Part shown: in pieces, positions 43,842 through 54,146 of the stretch
Numbering within the stretch: position 1 is the first letter of the stretch
Layout: every line of letters begins with the position of its first letter
Assembly (NCBI GenBank): GCA_010909165.1
Contig: MU008166.1
Span: 682,001 to 746,000, forward strand
Source: Anthoceros angustus
Lineage: Eukaryota > Streptophyta > Anthocerotopsida > Anthocerotales > Anthocerotaceae
Reading direction: 5' to 3'
DNA: 64,000 nt
Notes under the pieces: model-generated
Told to the model about the DNA's origin: nothing
Databases searched by the model: none
What the model saw: only the letters and a program-made list of their open reading frames with translations
Program-made: the position numbers and the translations under genes

Positions 43842-45668
43842 TCAGGAGGTGGCATGCCCTCGTTCAGTCCACTGAGCGACAAGTACTTTGCGCCATTTGC
43901 CAGGGAAGACCTCTTGATTTACCACCCTCACTGTATCTTTCACCTTCTCAAAGAGAGAAGCCAGGTCTTGAACACCAAGGGCAGTTAAATCTAGATGTCT
44001 TGAGAATTTAGCATGATACACATCTAGAAAGCCAGGCACTAGGAGTTTCAAGTTATGGCTCACAAGAAGCTCTTGCAGCTCCATCTTGAAAAACTGAAGC
44101 CTAACGTTGAAAGCGTGCTCCTTTGCCTTCATTGCTACTAGCAACTGCCCTGCGTTCTCCAGCCCGTAATTCAGTTTCACAGCATCTGGGTCGACGTCAG
44201 GCAGTGGAGTAGGTTTCCTTGTCTGCGGTGCATCCTGTGCTGTACCTTGAACATCCTCTACGTCGTCCTCACCTGCTGCGTCCACATCCTCGGGCTCACT
44301 TGCATTCCTATCAGCAGTATCTCGTGCATTCCTATCATCAGGATCTCTTTTATCCCTATCAGCAATATCTCGTGCAGTCCCATCATCAGGATCTATTTCA
44401 TTCCTATCATCAACATCTCTTGCATACTTATCATCCATTTGTTCTTCTGCATATGCTTCAGCTGCCAGTGTCGATTCTAAGTCGAGTTCTTCATTTGGTC
44501 CAGTATTTTGACACTCTGAATCTGCGTCGGCTTGCAAGACTGCTTTCACTTTTCCTCGATAACCCATGGTTCCATCCTTCACTAGATACACAGTTCTGCT
44601 CTGACCCCGCCCCTCCACTCGTAGAACATCCGGCATCTTCCCGAGGAGGTCAGCCAGGTTAGGGCTGTTATAATCGTCCAGAAGCAGTCTTCTTCTGAAG
44701 ACCTTCCAATAGGCCCCAGGGACGTTCGGAAAAGCGAGCTTCCCACCATGCAAAGCCAGAAGCTTTTGTAGTTCCACTTTCAGGATCTCAAGATCTCTCG
44801 GCTCACTCCTGACAGCAGAAGCTCCTGTCTCTTGACCATCTTCCTGACGCGTAGTGGAAGACACAAAGTCACCACCAGCGGTTGGTGTCTTCCTTCCGCA
44901 AGCCACCAGCGGCTCAGCATCAACCAAGGAGGCCGACATCGTAGAGGACTGCATATCATCGATGGTAACTTCTGGACAGAAACCCGTTTCCGTAATGGCT
45001 ACAGGATCAACATCCTCAGCAGCCTCCTCGATCGTGATCCCGATAGGCTTCAACCTGACTTTCATCTTGTCCTCTCGAGGGACATTCATAGGCAATGCAA
45101 CAGGATGTCCTTTTGCAAGCATGGGCCAGGCAAACACAAACTCAGCTGCTTGGTTAAGGGGAGCTGGAAGGGATCCTATGGGTGCGGCCACAAGCACACG
45201 GTATCCCCTGTGCTTCAACTTGTGCAGTGCATGGGCAAAATCAGAATCCCCTGATATCAAGAGGATGGTTGCGGGAGTTGGGTTGTCCATGGCGAACAGG
45301 AACATGTCAGACAGAATAGCCTTGTCAGCAGCGTCCTTCCTCCCCGTCGGGACATCAATGAGATTCACACCACTTCGCTGATATCCCTCTCTGTTCCTGT
45401 AGGACATGCGGGTGGTGTCACCATAAGCTGAGAACGTAGTCACAGGACCCAGCACAGAGTGCAGGTGCAAGGCCCTCAAAATGTTCGTAGCCACAACTCC
45501 AGGAAGCACATCACTCGGAACGCGACAATTCTCGATGTCCCACAGGATGGCCACTGGCTCTTCGAACCCGTGTGCTCGGAGCAGAGATGCCGGATACTGT
45601 TGGATCACTTGGGCCTCCGTGGTCCACTGCCCATAACGGGGCCCATAACGGGGCCCATAACGTGCCAT
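43842..45668 (-). CDS. NYN-domain protein with two LOTUS/OST-HTH-like domains
   Basis: A single exon of 608 residues from ATG 45668. Residues 38-185 are a NYN (PIN-like nuclease) domain: EEPVAILWDIENCRVPSDV carries the first Asp/Asn pair, and LLISGDSDFAHALHKLKHRG the conserved SGDSDF. Two winged-helix-like segments follow (KVELQKLLALHGGKLAFPNV... at about 290, and FKMELQELLVSHNLKLLVPG... at about 520), the LOTUS/OST-HTH type of RNA-binding domain. Between them, residues 420-475 are a 15-residue Asp/Arg repeat (ARD-ADR-PDD type). The order NYN-LOTUS-LOTUS is that of MARF1/limkain-b1-type proteins, which cut or regulate RNA. An RNA-directed role is inferred. The start is followed by three RYGP repeats. 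Confidence 0.85.
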   Translation of the reverse strand: MARYGPRYGPRYGQWTTEAQVIQQYPASLLRAHGFEEPVAILWDIENCRVPSDVLPGVVATNILRALHLHSVLGPVTTFSAYGDTTRMSYRNREGYQRSGVNLIDVPTGRKDAADKAILSDMFLFAMDNPTPATILLISGDSDFAHALHKLKHRGYRVLVAAPIGSLPAPLNQAAEFVFAWPMLAKGHPVALPMNVPREDKMKVRLKPIGITIEEAAEDVDPVAITETGFCPEVTIDDMQSSTMSASLVDAEPLVACGRKTPTAGGDFVSSTTRQEDGQETGASAVRSEPRDLEILKVELQKLLALHGGKLAFPNVPGAYWKVFRRRLLLDDYNSPNLADLLGKMPDVLRVEGRGQSRTVYLVKDGTMGYRGKVKAVLQADADSECQNTGPNEELDLESTLAAEAYAEEQMDDKYARDVDDRNEIDPDDGTARDIADRDKRDPDDRNARDTADRNASEPEDVDAAGEDDVEDVQGTAQDAPQTRKPTPLPDVDPDAVKLNYGLENAGQLLVAMKAKEHAFNVRLQFFKMELQELLVSHNLKLLVPGFLDVYHAKFSRHLDLTALGVQDLASLFEKVKDTVRVVNQEVFPGKWRKVLVAQWTERGHATS

Positions 45669-47006
45669 GTCCTCTGGAGCTAGAATTCAATACCCCAGCA
45701 ATCCCCAAGAGCTCTGGCCTCATAAAGCATCAAGCATCAGGCCAAATGTAACCCTTCCCTCCACAAGCTGCTGACACAATTCACAAGGAACCGAAGCAGC
45801 TCAGAATCAACCACGTGGCTTGCAGGACACCCTATCTGCAACACCGCCACTGCTGCATCAAATTGCCCTTATCTACAAGTTTGCAGCCAGCATACCAGGA
45901 AATTCCCCTGCACCGCCACCGACACCACCACCATCACCTCCCAGTACCGGGTCTGTGGGAGTCAACTCGGAACATCCTGAAGGCAGCTCACTGGTCCATC
46001 ACACCATCACCCACCATGGCTTCTACCAGTCTACACACACTTCCTCAGAATGCTGCATTCCACGCCCGGAGAGTGGAGACCGCTCCTGATGACACTGTAT
46101 AGCGAGAATTCGAATCCCCTTCGACTGTCAAGCTGACGGGTCCGTTTACCACAGGTGGCGGGTGAAACAAACGACGCTTGACGAAATGCGCCTGTAAATC
46201 CACAGCGTGCAGTGCTGGATTTTTGAATGTTGAAAACCAAGGGGATTCCGATACTGTCACGCGATGCCCAGGGCCCGAGTCACAAGCCTACAGCTGCGCA
46301 CTCTAGCCTGCCTTTTTCAAAGGTAGGCTTCGTCCGTTGGCCTGGAAGGGAAGATAGATCGACAGCGCCTCGCCCTACGCTGCGGAAGATAAACTCCAGT
46401 CCGTGGCAACGCACGTGCCGGCGCTGCGGATGGTGCGGGGGGTAAGGCTCTGGTGGGTTTCGGGAGTTTTGGCGAACCCCGTTGTGCGGATTTGGGGGCA
46501 GCTGTGGCCAGGCAGAGCTTAGGATGCTGGACGAGACTGCTGTGTTCTGAGGGACCAGGTTTGGCGGATTTCTGTGTTGTGGGTGGTGATCTGGATAAAA
46601 GATGTGGTTGTGGGCACTAGACATAGCACTATTCTGGATGCGGTTATGAGGGAAGAAGTGGCGTTGAGGTGACGGGTGCCATGTTCGGCTCATGGGTGTC
46701 CATTGCCCTGGAGGATTTCGCACTCTTGGGAATCTGGAGATTCGGGGGCATTGGTAGTTGCCGCATCGTGAGTATCGGAGTGCCGTCTAAGGACCGTGTT
46801 TCCCAGCTAGGAGGACATATGTTTCGAGAAATGCACTGGATGCTCAAGTGGTTCTGACTTGTGGTGTCAGGTAGTGGTGTGTGGCGGAATTCAGATTTGA
46901 TGCAGTGCTTTGGTGTTCGCCCTAGTAGTTGTTGAGGGCGTGGGGAATTTCAGCAGACGTTTGTTGTCTTAATTGGTTGTGATCCACCGTCTGTCCCTGC
47001 AGGGGA
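45669..47006. other. Intergenic, no gene recognised
   Basis: Divergent promoter region between the NYN-LOTUS gene and the PH-like gene. A CCACCG-rich microsatellite lies at 45911-45937. The acceptor-like CTGTCCCTGCAG at 46991-47002, just before ATG 47007, suggests a 5' UTR intron. Confidence 0.5.
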
Positions 47007-48497
47007 ATGGGGTCCCTGGATGAGTTAGGGGACCATGGAGACTACTTGGAAGCACAACTGCTCACAGATCCTGTGTCCCAGCCAGAGGATACAAGTGGAT
47101 CGGACACTGGTAGAGTTTTATACAGGGCATCGTTCGAGGATCTCGAGCGCAGTCATGTGAATTATGACACGATTCAGTGGTTCCTCATATCGTTGGTACT
47201 TATTTTAGCTTATGGGGTTGGATTGCTTATGATTCTGTATATACCTGTAAGGCGTTATGTGATGAGGAAGGATATCAGATCCCGGAAGCTCTATGTAACA
47301 TCTACTGCTGTGGTTTACCAGGTTGGATCACTAGTCATAAAACTTCTGTGAAAAGGATTGGAACCCAATCTTTAGGGCAGTTCAGAGAGCTGCAAGCAGT
47401 CCAAATGTTTGCTGCCCACTCTGTTCGTTGTGCATTGGGTTAGAGAAATTAATGGCAACTGCCCATCATGGGTCGCAGGTGGAACGTCCTATATTTCTAC
47501 CTTGTTTTGGCGTGTATAAGAGGGAAAAGCATGTTCTTCTACATCTAGTCAGTGACATTGTCATTGAGCAAGGTTTGTCACTAGGAAAAGCCACATAAGT
47601 CTAATGCTGTTGAAATTTCTAGAGGCAAGAAAGGAGTATGTGCATGGTAAACGATGCTGCTTTTGGCTGGTATGCTGGACTTATTATGCTTGCGCAACAT
47701 GATCCTACAGGTTGTTTACAGTCATACTATGGCATCTCGGCCGTCCGCATTGAGAGCATTGGTCACAACAGGGCAGGGCCAGATGAAGTTCGAATACAGG
47801 GAATTTCAAACCCCAAACTATTTAGGCAGGTATGAATCGAATTCGCTACCCCTGGCCCAATTAGCTTCCGGTGTCTCTCTTAGATAGCCTGCCCTGACTT
47901 GGTGGAAATGGTAGGTGGTGCTGATGACAGCAGCCAGTTTAAGGCAACAACGAGGGGATGCCTTTGTTGATGGCTCCAAAGGGGATGAGATGATCCAGGT
48001 GGAGGACTTGCAGCTACGAAATCCTCAACTGCCTCGGGAGTCACGAGTGTGGGCTTGGCAGCCAGCCACAGCAGGAGTGACTTCATGGCAGGTAATGTCT
48101 CAAGGTGTGTGATATCTGTATGGAATCTAGAATCGCATGACAGATTCTGGGATCCGATGCAGTTGGAACATTCGCATTTGGGCTGCGCAGACAGGGTATT
48201 CGAAGCTTGGCAGTGGGCAGACTGAATCAGGGTCTTCTACTTCCAGTCCCAGAGATACAGTTTACAGAAAGTTGGAAGAGGTTGAGAAGTCTCTGAAGGT
48301 AAGGGTCTTCACTGGGCTCTGTCATCATTGTTAGGGTGAACTGGCCTTCCCGATCCTGAACCTTGTTGCGGATGCAGAGGCTCGAGCTTCTGATCGCCAC
48401 AAGGCCATTCCCAGCTGAGCATTCCACTCCACTTCTCCAACCTCAGGCTCAATCTCTAAATGCTGACGCACAGGGAGTAGCTACTCCGGAAAGTTAA
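47007..48497 (+). CDS. Plant membrane-anchored PH-like (bacterial-PH type) protein of unknown function
   Basis: Six exons join in phase: 47007-47321, 47479-47572, 47711-47829, 47915-48091, 48191-48298 and 48378-48497, 310 residues. VLYRASFEDLERSHVNYDTI leads into one transmembrane helix (WFLISLVLILAYGVGLLMIL), then YIPVRRYVMRKDIRSRKLYV, VERPIFLPCFGVYKREKHVL, LHLVSDIVIEQG and YYGISAVRIESIGHNRAG. This order matches a conserved single-copy plant protein that I recall without a named function; the part after the helix has the strand pattern of YdbS/bPH domains. The C-terminus (LEEVEKSLKRLELLI) is a short coiled coil. An endomembrane location is inferred. All introns are GT-AG and the reading phase agrees at every join. 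Confidence 0.8.
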
Positions 48498-50591
48498 GAA
48501 GATCCGTCAAGATCACTTTTTCTTTAGATTTTTGTGAGCCAAAGAGTTATGTTTTTATCACCCGCAAGTTGCTTGCAAGCTTCTCGTGGTGCCATATTCG
48601 AGAGGAGCACGACGTTGCGACAGGTTGCAGGTGGCTACTTACGCGATTCACCTTAACGGATGTAGCGTAGCATGCCTGCTAGTCTGTCTTTAAGAGCACA
48701 CCCCCGACATGGGACAAAAGTCCCGGGCACCTCGGACGGTTTCTTGATGAAGAGAATAGCACAGGGACAATATGGGAATCGCCTCATTCAGTTTTTCACA
48801 AAAATCACTACCTTCACAAGCGATCCTTATCGGTGCTCATGTCAGGAACAGCATCTGACCTCTTGTCACGTAGCCAGGCCAGATCAGGCCAGGCCTCCAA
48901 GTTTGGCCCGCTGTTCTGCCACTGCCAAGTGGAAGAGCACTTATACAGGATCGGGAGGAGGCAGACAAAACTATCAAAGCTCCTTTCCCTTGGGAGCCAC
49001 CACAGCTATTGAACAGGGTGACTGCCACAACAGTAAGGCCTCTGGATCAGAACAGAGGTGAGAATCCTGGTTCATCGACTTCTTCGCACACCTGCCTGAC
49101 ACTGCCTCAATCCAGATTGCGGCGTCCCGGTCACCCCGACTAGGGGACAGCCGCGCGTACATGTCTTGTCCGATTGCTGTACTTGAAGTGGAACCAACTA
49201 TGTATGTACAAATGGATGATCTTCCAAACCCCTCTCCCTCCCAGAGCCTCTTTATCCAACACTGTGCCCGCACCATGAAGAGACCTCCTGCTGGTTAGGG
49301 TTTCATGTTTCATCTGGATCAAATCTCAAACTTACAATGTGCAGTATGTATAGCTGATCCCGTACGTCATGGAGCAAGGTCACCATGACTGAATCGTGGC
49401 CTGAACACCCTGGCATTCCACGATCCCAAACCCTGAACCCCGGCATTCCACGATCACCGGCAAGAAGGCGAAGGGAACAACCTGTCGACATGCAGCCCTA
49501 GATCGGGCACATTGCCGCTGATAGAAAACGATTCAGAACAGTAAACTTCGTAGGCAGATCCAGGCCTGTGCCTTTGCAAATGCAGACAGGGTGACAAACG
49601 CTTTTGTGGTGCACAAGGGGACAGAAGAGAACAGCAGTTTCGTGATGCAAGCCGTCGTGTTCAGATATGCAGATGTATGCAGATGTATGCAGATGTATGC
49701 AGATGTATGCAGATGCCTCCGGAGGTGAGGGTGGAGTGGAAGCAAATGTCGCAGCTCTCACCCTGGCCTTGCAGCCGGACGCACAGTGCGGGGATGTGTG
49801 CAAGAGATTCCAGATTGAGTGTGCATACAAACGCGCATCCGCGTTCCAGCTCCAGCTGCAGCAGATCGCGTTCCAGCGCAGACCCTAAAAGCGCCGGCAA
49901 GCTGTTTGCCGGCGGGCAGGCGGTAGCGCTTGCCAGCGCCAGGGTGGTCTGGTACGAACGTAAGTACTTACACACGGTAAACAGGCGACCCGGTCCGAAG
50001 CACGTTGTGGGCAGAACTGTTTGACATTAGAACCACATGCGGTAGCAGGGGCAAGGCAAGTTGAGGGGTTCCTGCTCACCGCGCTTTACACCGCGCTCGT
50101 CCCAGCGCCTCCTTCTGGAGGACAGTCAGGCCAGATAATGACGCAATGTTAAACAAAGCAGGAGAATTCGATTCACCGCGTCTCTCACTGGGTGTATGGT
50201 CTGGATCTGCGTGGGGGCTCGCATCAGGGTACGTAAACAAGCACGTGAGGCTTACAAGCTACAGCCATGGCGAGGTGGAAGCCCGGGGCGGGCACTTGGC
50301 AAATCCGCGGCTGCTCTGCACGCGTGCCTACAAAACGTCCAGCCGCTTGGTCGGGGCGTCTCGAATCGAGGCTCGTCTCGGCAGTGGGTGACACGCTCTC
50401 ACGCTCCAGCCCAGGCCGCCGCAAGTGTGGCGTGATCGGACATGGTGGAGAAGGTGTGGTCGTGCCTGCCTCGGGAGCGGTCGGCGTCTTTCGGGCGGTG
50501 CAGGTGGAGCCAGCGACCGCCCACCAAGCTGCGGCGGGTGGGCGACCAGGACGGGCCGACGGCGTTGCCGTGCGGCTATGGCGGCGGATGA
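48498..50591. other. Long intergenic region
   Basis: No gene is supported in 2.1 kb except the disputed 5' end of the AP2/ERF gene (ATG candidates at 50442 and 50578). A 10-bp microsatellite lies at 49666-49711. Confidence 0.5.
49666..49711. repeat. 10-bp tandem repeat (AGATGTATGC)
   Basis: Four perfect units plus a partial one. The 'CIHLHTSAYI' ORFs on both strands here are translations of this repeat. Confidence 0.9.
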
Positions 50592-51320
50592 GTCCGAGGA
50601 GCTGAAGCAGGAGGAGGAGGAAGAGGAGGAGCAACCGAAACAGGAACAGGAGGTTGGAGCGGATCGGGATCGGGATCGGGGAACGGAGGGGCTGGGCGGG
50701 AACGGAGGCGGGCGCGGCCGACGGCCGCAGATGCGGAGACGAGGCACCCGGTGTACCGGGGAGTGCGAAGGAGGAGCTGGGGGAAATGGGTGTCGGAAAT
50801 CCGGGAGCCCAGGAAGAAGTCGAGGATTTGGCTGGGTTCCTTCACCAACCCGGAGATGGCCGCGCGGGCCTACGACGTGGCCGCCCACTGCCTCAAGGGC
50901 GCGGAGGCCTTGCTCAATTTCCCGGAGTGCCGCACATCGCTCCCCCGCCCGGCCTCCATGTCGCCCAAATCCATCCAGGCCACAGCGGCCCGGTACGCGT
51001 CGGACTCGGGGATGCTGCACCGCGCTGTGCCGGGGGCCGGCGAGGGAGATTCTGGAGCTGGCTCGAGTCGCTGGCAGGAGGAGGAATCCGCCGGCGCAAC
51101 TGGCTCCCATGAATCAGAATCAGAGCAGAGAGAGCAGAAAGAGGAGCGGCAGCCGGAGCCCGAGTACCTCGACGAGGACTCCATTTTCGACATGCATAAT
51201 GTGCTCAAAGGAATGGCGCAGGCGATGCTGCTGGAGCACAGCTGCCCGCTTTCCTACGACGAGGCATGGCGTGACGACGACGACGATGACACCGCCTGGG
51301 ACCCCGGGTTGTGGGACTGA
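50592..51320 (+). CDS. AP2/ERF transcription factor (DREB type), 5' end unresolved
   Basis: The AP2 domain is complete: [40 protein letters not shown] and [18 protein letters not shown], with Val at the position (KWVSEIR) typical of DREB proteins, which bind DRE/CRT-type GCC-like sites in the nucleus. The C-terminus is acidic (DDDDDD) and ends DPGLWD, like DREB activation tails. The frame is open from 50592 but has no ATG before the domain. ATG 50442 is in the same frame but separated by TGA at 50589. ATG 50578 ([15 protein letters not shown]) is in another frame that overlaps the domain start. A one- or two-base indel in the GGATCGG repeat or the GAG run would join one of them. AP2/ERF genes are usually intronless, so a sequence error or a mutated start region is likely. 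Confidence 0.75.
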   Translation, partial: VRGAEAGGGGRGGATETGTGGWSGSGSGSGNGGAGRERRRARPTAADAETRHPVYRGVRRRSWGKWVSEIREPRKKSRIWLGSFTNPEMAARAYDVAAHCLKGAEALLNFPECRTSLPRPASMSPKSIQATAARYASDSGMLHRAVPGAGEGDSGAGSSRWQEEESAGATGSHESESEQREQKEERQPEPEYLDEDSIFDMHNVLKGMAQAMLLEHSCPLSYDEAWRDDDDDDTAWDPGLWD

Positions 51321-52089
51321 AATTTCCTTCACCAATTCTTGCCAATTCCTTCGTCTCTTCATTTCTCTGAGCTCCGGGAAGGAGACAGAGGTTGCTGCGT
51401 TGCAATTCCAATTCAATTTCCTGGCTGCTCAGTTCGTTTGTAATGCGAGGAAATTTTTCGATGCGTTTATTTTGGTGCCCAGCGAAGTGGGCTGATCGAT
51501 GATCGATGAGTGCGCGAGCATGAGGTTGGTATGGAGTGGCAAGGCAGCCTTACAGGTCTCTGGGCATTGTAGTACATACCCGGCTGGGCGATACGCTGTG
51601 GGTACCACACCCAATCAATGCTTCCGGTTCCTTTTGCATTGAGTTTTCCAAAATCTATGTAAAGAAGGAGTTTTGCAATCTGAAGGGAATTTCTACAAAT
51701 ATGAAAAGCTTGGTGTGTCTGGATGCCAGCCACAGGGTGCGCAATGTCGGGCGGCGGCCACGAAGGAGTTGCCGGAAGCTGGACAGCAAAATATAGTCTA
51801 TATTGCGGACTAGGTAGTGCTGCAGCTGCCAAATATTCCTGCAACCCTGCTCGCATTCGCTCATTTGGGCATAGTGACACGCGCATGATTCTCCCAATCT
51901 ATGCACCCAGAAATTGATGATATTTGGAAAGTCTGCCCACTCACCCGGAGCCCTGCACAAGCAACCGCAGCGGCAGAGACAGAGGGGATGCTGCATAGAA
52001 TCGAGCCCAGTGTTGACCACCAGACGTACACTACGGGACAGAGAAGAGATCTGACACCCCTCACTCTGGACATCCAACTGATTGAATAT
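51321..52089. other. Intergenic, no gene recognised
   Basis: 3' flank of the AP2/ERF gene up to the inverted-duplication arm. No domain or repeat seen. Confidence 0.5.
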
Positions 52090-53115
52090 AGCCAAAGTTG
52101 TGCATAAAGTCACCTCCGTAAATGGATCAGGAACAGCCTCATGAGGTCCACATGAAAATTTCAGCGGTCAAAGATGGTTTTTCTGTTTCATCACGTCCAG
52201 TAGGGGCCCAGCTGCTTCACTTTGACACAATACGGTCAGTCCACACACAAATCACCTGGTAGAGCTAAGCAGAAATGGATCAGAAACAGCCTCATAAGGT
52301 CCACATGCAAATTTCAGTGGAAAGTCGATGATTTTCTGTTTCATCAAGTCCAGTTGGGGCCTAGCTGCTTCACTGTGGTTCTATGCAGTCAGTCCACACA
52401 CGATCAGAGCAGACATGGTGAACAGAGAAGCGGATCAGAAACAGCCTCATGGTGTCCACATCACTTGTTCAGTGGAAAGTCGATATCGCTTGTTTCATCA
52501 CCTCCACTTGCTCTTCACCACTGATACAACCTAGCTTGCCTACTTAAGAGGAAGACGTGCGTCAAGGAGATCAAAAGAAGCAAACCCTAATCACCGAACC
52601 TGAGACCCCATTACACCCAATCGTCTTGAAAACCATAACGCGTACCCATCAAGCCAGGAATTCGAAAGGAAACAAGGCGGCAAATCACATTCCTAAATTT
52701 CTCTGGCTGACTTTCCAGACAACCACCATAATAAATCACTACAAGAAACAAAATGTTCCCGACGACTCAGGCTCTTGACCGTGAAACTCCTAACCACGGT
52801 CCACAGCTCCGACCGCGCTCTTTCAGGTCGCCAGATAATAAATGGACTTCGTCTGTCCATAACCCTAGCCGCTCGCAACGGCAAGTATACCAGAACCCGC
52901 GTCACCGGAGCCTTCTTGCCTCCCTCTCCGACTCCAGCAGAGTCAGAATGTCACCTTCTCGTACCGGCCCCTTTACGTTCCTCATGATCAGCCGGTTCTG
53001 GTCATCCAGAAACTTGACACGCACCTGGGTGACCTGTCCCCTGGAACCCGTGCGCCCAATCACCTTAACCACGACCGCCAGCTTCACAGATGAATCCATG
53101 GCTTACAGACTACTC
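52090..53115. repeat. Inverted duplication, arm B
   Basis: Inverse counterpart of 42640-43590. On the minus strand it runs from the RPS28 5' UTR through the gene and into the 3' flank. Here the ~120-bp unit containing CATGTGGACCTCATGAGGCT-type sequence and GATGAAACAGAAAA occurs three times (about 52140, 52280 and 52440), against two in arm A. Coding regions are nearly identical; flanks look 75-85% similar by eye. Confidence 0.8.
52902..53099 (-). CDS. RPS28: 40S ribosomal protein S28 (eS28), copy B
   Basis: An intact 65-residue frame whose protein is identical to copy A at 42686-42883, with the same GCCATGG start context. The DNA differs at only a few silent sites, while the flanks are more diverged, as expected if purifying selection keeps both copies. 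A telo-box-like AAACCCTAG lies 218 bp upstream. Plants often keep several ribosomal protein paralogues, so both may be active. Confidence 0.97.
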   Translation of the reverse strand: MDSSVKLAVVVKVIGRTGSRGQVTQVRVKFLDDQNRLIMRNVKGPVREGDILTLLESEREARRLR

Positions 53116-53316
53116 CACCTGATCCAACATCCAAACGTGACAGGGGGGAATGAGTCACAACACCAGCAAAAATCTTCAAGACACCGCGAAGAGCTCACGC
53201 AAAAGCCTCACCAGCAGCAGCAATGCGTGCAGCGGGCGGAAGACTGAAGCACACTTCACCACGCGCCTCTGAGGCAGAGAAAGCCTGAAACACCGCCTTC
53301 ACTGTCTACGGCAGTG

Positions 53317-53325
53317 AAACCCTAG
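53317..53325 (-). promoter_or_regulatory. Telo-box-like motif upstream of RPS28 copy B
   Basis: AAACCCTAG on the plus strand. Telo-boxes (AAACCCTAA) are enriched near transcription starts of plant ribosomal protein genes. One base differs from the consensus and it lies 218 bp from the ATG, so the assignment is tentative. Confidence 0.35.
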
Positions 53326-54146
53326 ACGGCCGGGAGAAAAAGGGCAACAAGGTTTGACACGTCCGGCAACAAGCTATGACCTCTTCCCGCCGCTACATAT
53401 GTAGGTACACATATATAGTAGACAAGAAGGGAAAATGACATTTAAGCGACGTTAATAAAATCAAAATTATATCCACCCGAGGGTGATGAAGTAAGACTAG
53501 GAGCAGTCGGATTCAGTGCTTTTTGGGTAGTGCTCTTGGTGATCACGCTAGCGAGAGCTCCTCGGTTGGGATCCGGTCCATAAGGACAAAGAGCTTTTCA
53601 AAGATGCCGCACACATGCCGCCTGTCAGCATATTACAGTGACAAGGTGAGCCTTAAATTTCCCTGCAAATTCCGAGGCTAACCACTTGCTCGCCGGTTCC
53701 AGAGATCCACATCAATGCCCATCTATGCTCGATGCCCCATGGCCCCTGCTCCATCCAGATTTGGGATTTCCCAAGAGCCGAGATGAGGTTACCTAGCTCT
53801 GGCTGCTGGTGCAAGTGAGAGTTCACCTGCTTTTGGTGCTTGGCCATCTCATGAAATCCTGCTATCCTGTCAGGACCTTGTGTTTGTCTTGGCCACCTCA
53901 TGAAATCCTCCATTCTTGTCAGGACCTTGTGTCTGGGCTGGGAGCACTGGTGGAGTGCACACGTCACATCTAGAGACCTGGTTTTAAGGGCGAGCTTGTG
54001 GTTCATCCTACCAGTCTGCATATACTGTAACAGTACGTATCTGCTGACGTCCTGCAGTCATGAGACACCCTTCGTCGACAGGCGTCAGGTTCAAAACATG
54101 GAGGCACACGTTGCTCCTAATTCGTGGTCCAAGAGCTTTAGGGTGG
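53326..54146. other. Intergenic with a 49-bp tandem repeat
   Basis: A two-copy 49-bp repeat (GGCCA/CCTCATGAAATCCT ... TGTCAGGACCTTGTGT) lies at 53842-53939. Otherwise no gene; the last part is the 3' UTR of the coiled-coil gene. Confidence 0.6.
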
